5,047 nucleotides of DNA from assembly GCA_030587505.1 (NCBI GenBank), contig JAUQYY010000420.1, forward strand, positions 1-5,047. Reading direction: 5' to 3'. Below the pieces are notes generated by a model. It saw only the letters and a program-made list of their open reading frames with translations. It was not told the DNA's origin and did not search any database. The translations under genes and the position numbers were made by a program. The DNA is from Candidatus Sigynarchaeota archaeon (lineage in GTDB: Archaea; Asgardarchaeota; Jordarchaeia; Jordarchaeales; Jordarchaeaceae). Shown here piece by piece: positions 5,039 through 5,047 of the stretch (the stretch's first letter is position 1; the number at the start of each line of letters is the position of its first letter).

Positions 5039-5047
5039 ATGTGGTGG

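Larger units (their letters stand above)
4710..5047 (+). other. Noncoding 3' region after the metallophosphoesterase gene
   Basis: No gene is supported. Small open frames (+ strand 4538-4735, minus strand 4728-4931) lack ribosome binding sites and family-like sequence. The stretch contains a CCGTC-TGTGTT-GACGG hairpin (4823-4838), a T-tract (4896-4906), the TATA-like GATTTAATA (4916-4924) and two longer inverted repeats described separately. The final ATGTGGTGG (from 5039) could be a start codon or a ribosome binding site of a gene beyond the edge; there is too little sequence to tell. Confidence 0.45.

Overview
The window reads as part of an archaeal chromosome, most likely a thermophilic euryarchaeon and possibly a member of the Thermococcales. 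This is an inference from several signs: strong GGAGGTG-type Shine-Dalgarno sites, AT-rich TATA-like boxes about 25 nt before the likely transcript starts, oligo-T tracts rather than GC hairpins after genes, frequent AGA/AGG arginine codons and charged, Lys/Glu-rich proteins. No rRNA or other marker fixes the taxon. All five genes are on the + strand.

Layout. 1-614 is the 3' end of a P2-type cation-transporting ATPase gene, covering transmembrane segments M5 to M10. After an oligo-T terminator and a promoter, 818-1249 encodes a single-domain universal stress protein with an intact ATP-binding motif. A noncoding gap of about 300 bp (1250-1550) holds another T-tract, an AT-rich promoter and a short palindrome. 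It leads into a two-gene operon (about 1551-3382) for the alpha and beta subunits of a glutaconate CoA-transferase-family enzyme. Next comes an unusually long noncoding stretch of about 595 bp (3383-3977), with several T-tracts and small inverted repeats. A calcineurin-like metallophosphoesterase follows (3978-4709), with all five metal-binding motifs. The last 338 bp have no convincing gene but carry a terminator-like T-tract and two 7-bp-arm inverted repeats, one of them 9 bp from the window end.

How the genes work together. The only clear functional unit is the CoA-transferase pair. The two subunits are 11 bp apart, and the ribosome binding site of the second overlaps the stop codon of the first. 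The beta subunit keeps the glutamate that forms the covalent CoA-thioester in this family, so a true CoA-transferase is more likely than an IpdAB-type ring-opening hydrolase. No dehydratase, decarboxylase or acyl-CoA dehydrogenase lies beside it, so the acid substrate cannot be named. The other genes appear to be separate single-gene transcription units.

Most notable points: the CoA-transferase alpha subunit seems to begin at a non-canonical CTG codon, with an out-of-frame ATG mini-ORF just inside it; a palindrome sits at the predicted transcription start of the operon; and the 595-bp gap could hide a small RNA. I see no clearly new multi-gene system here.
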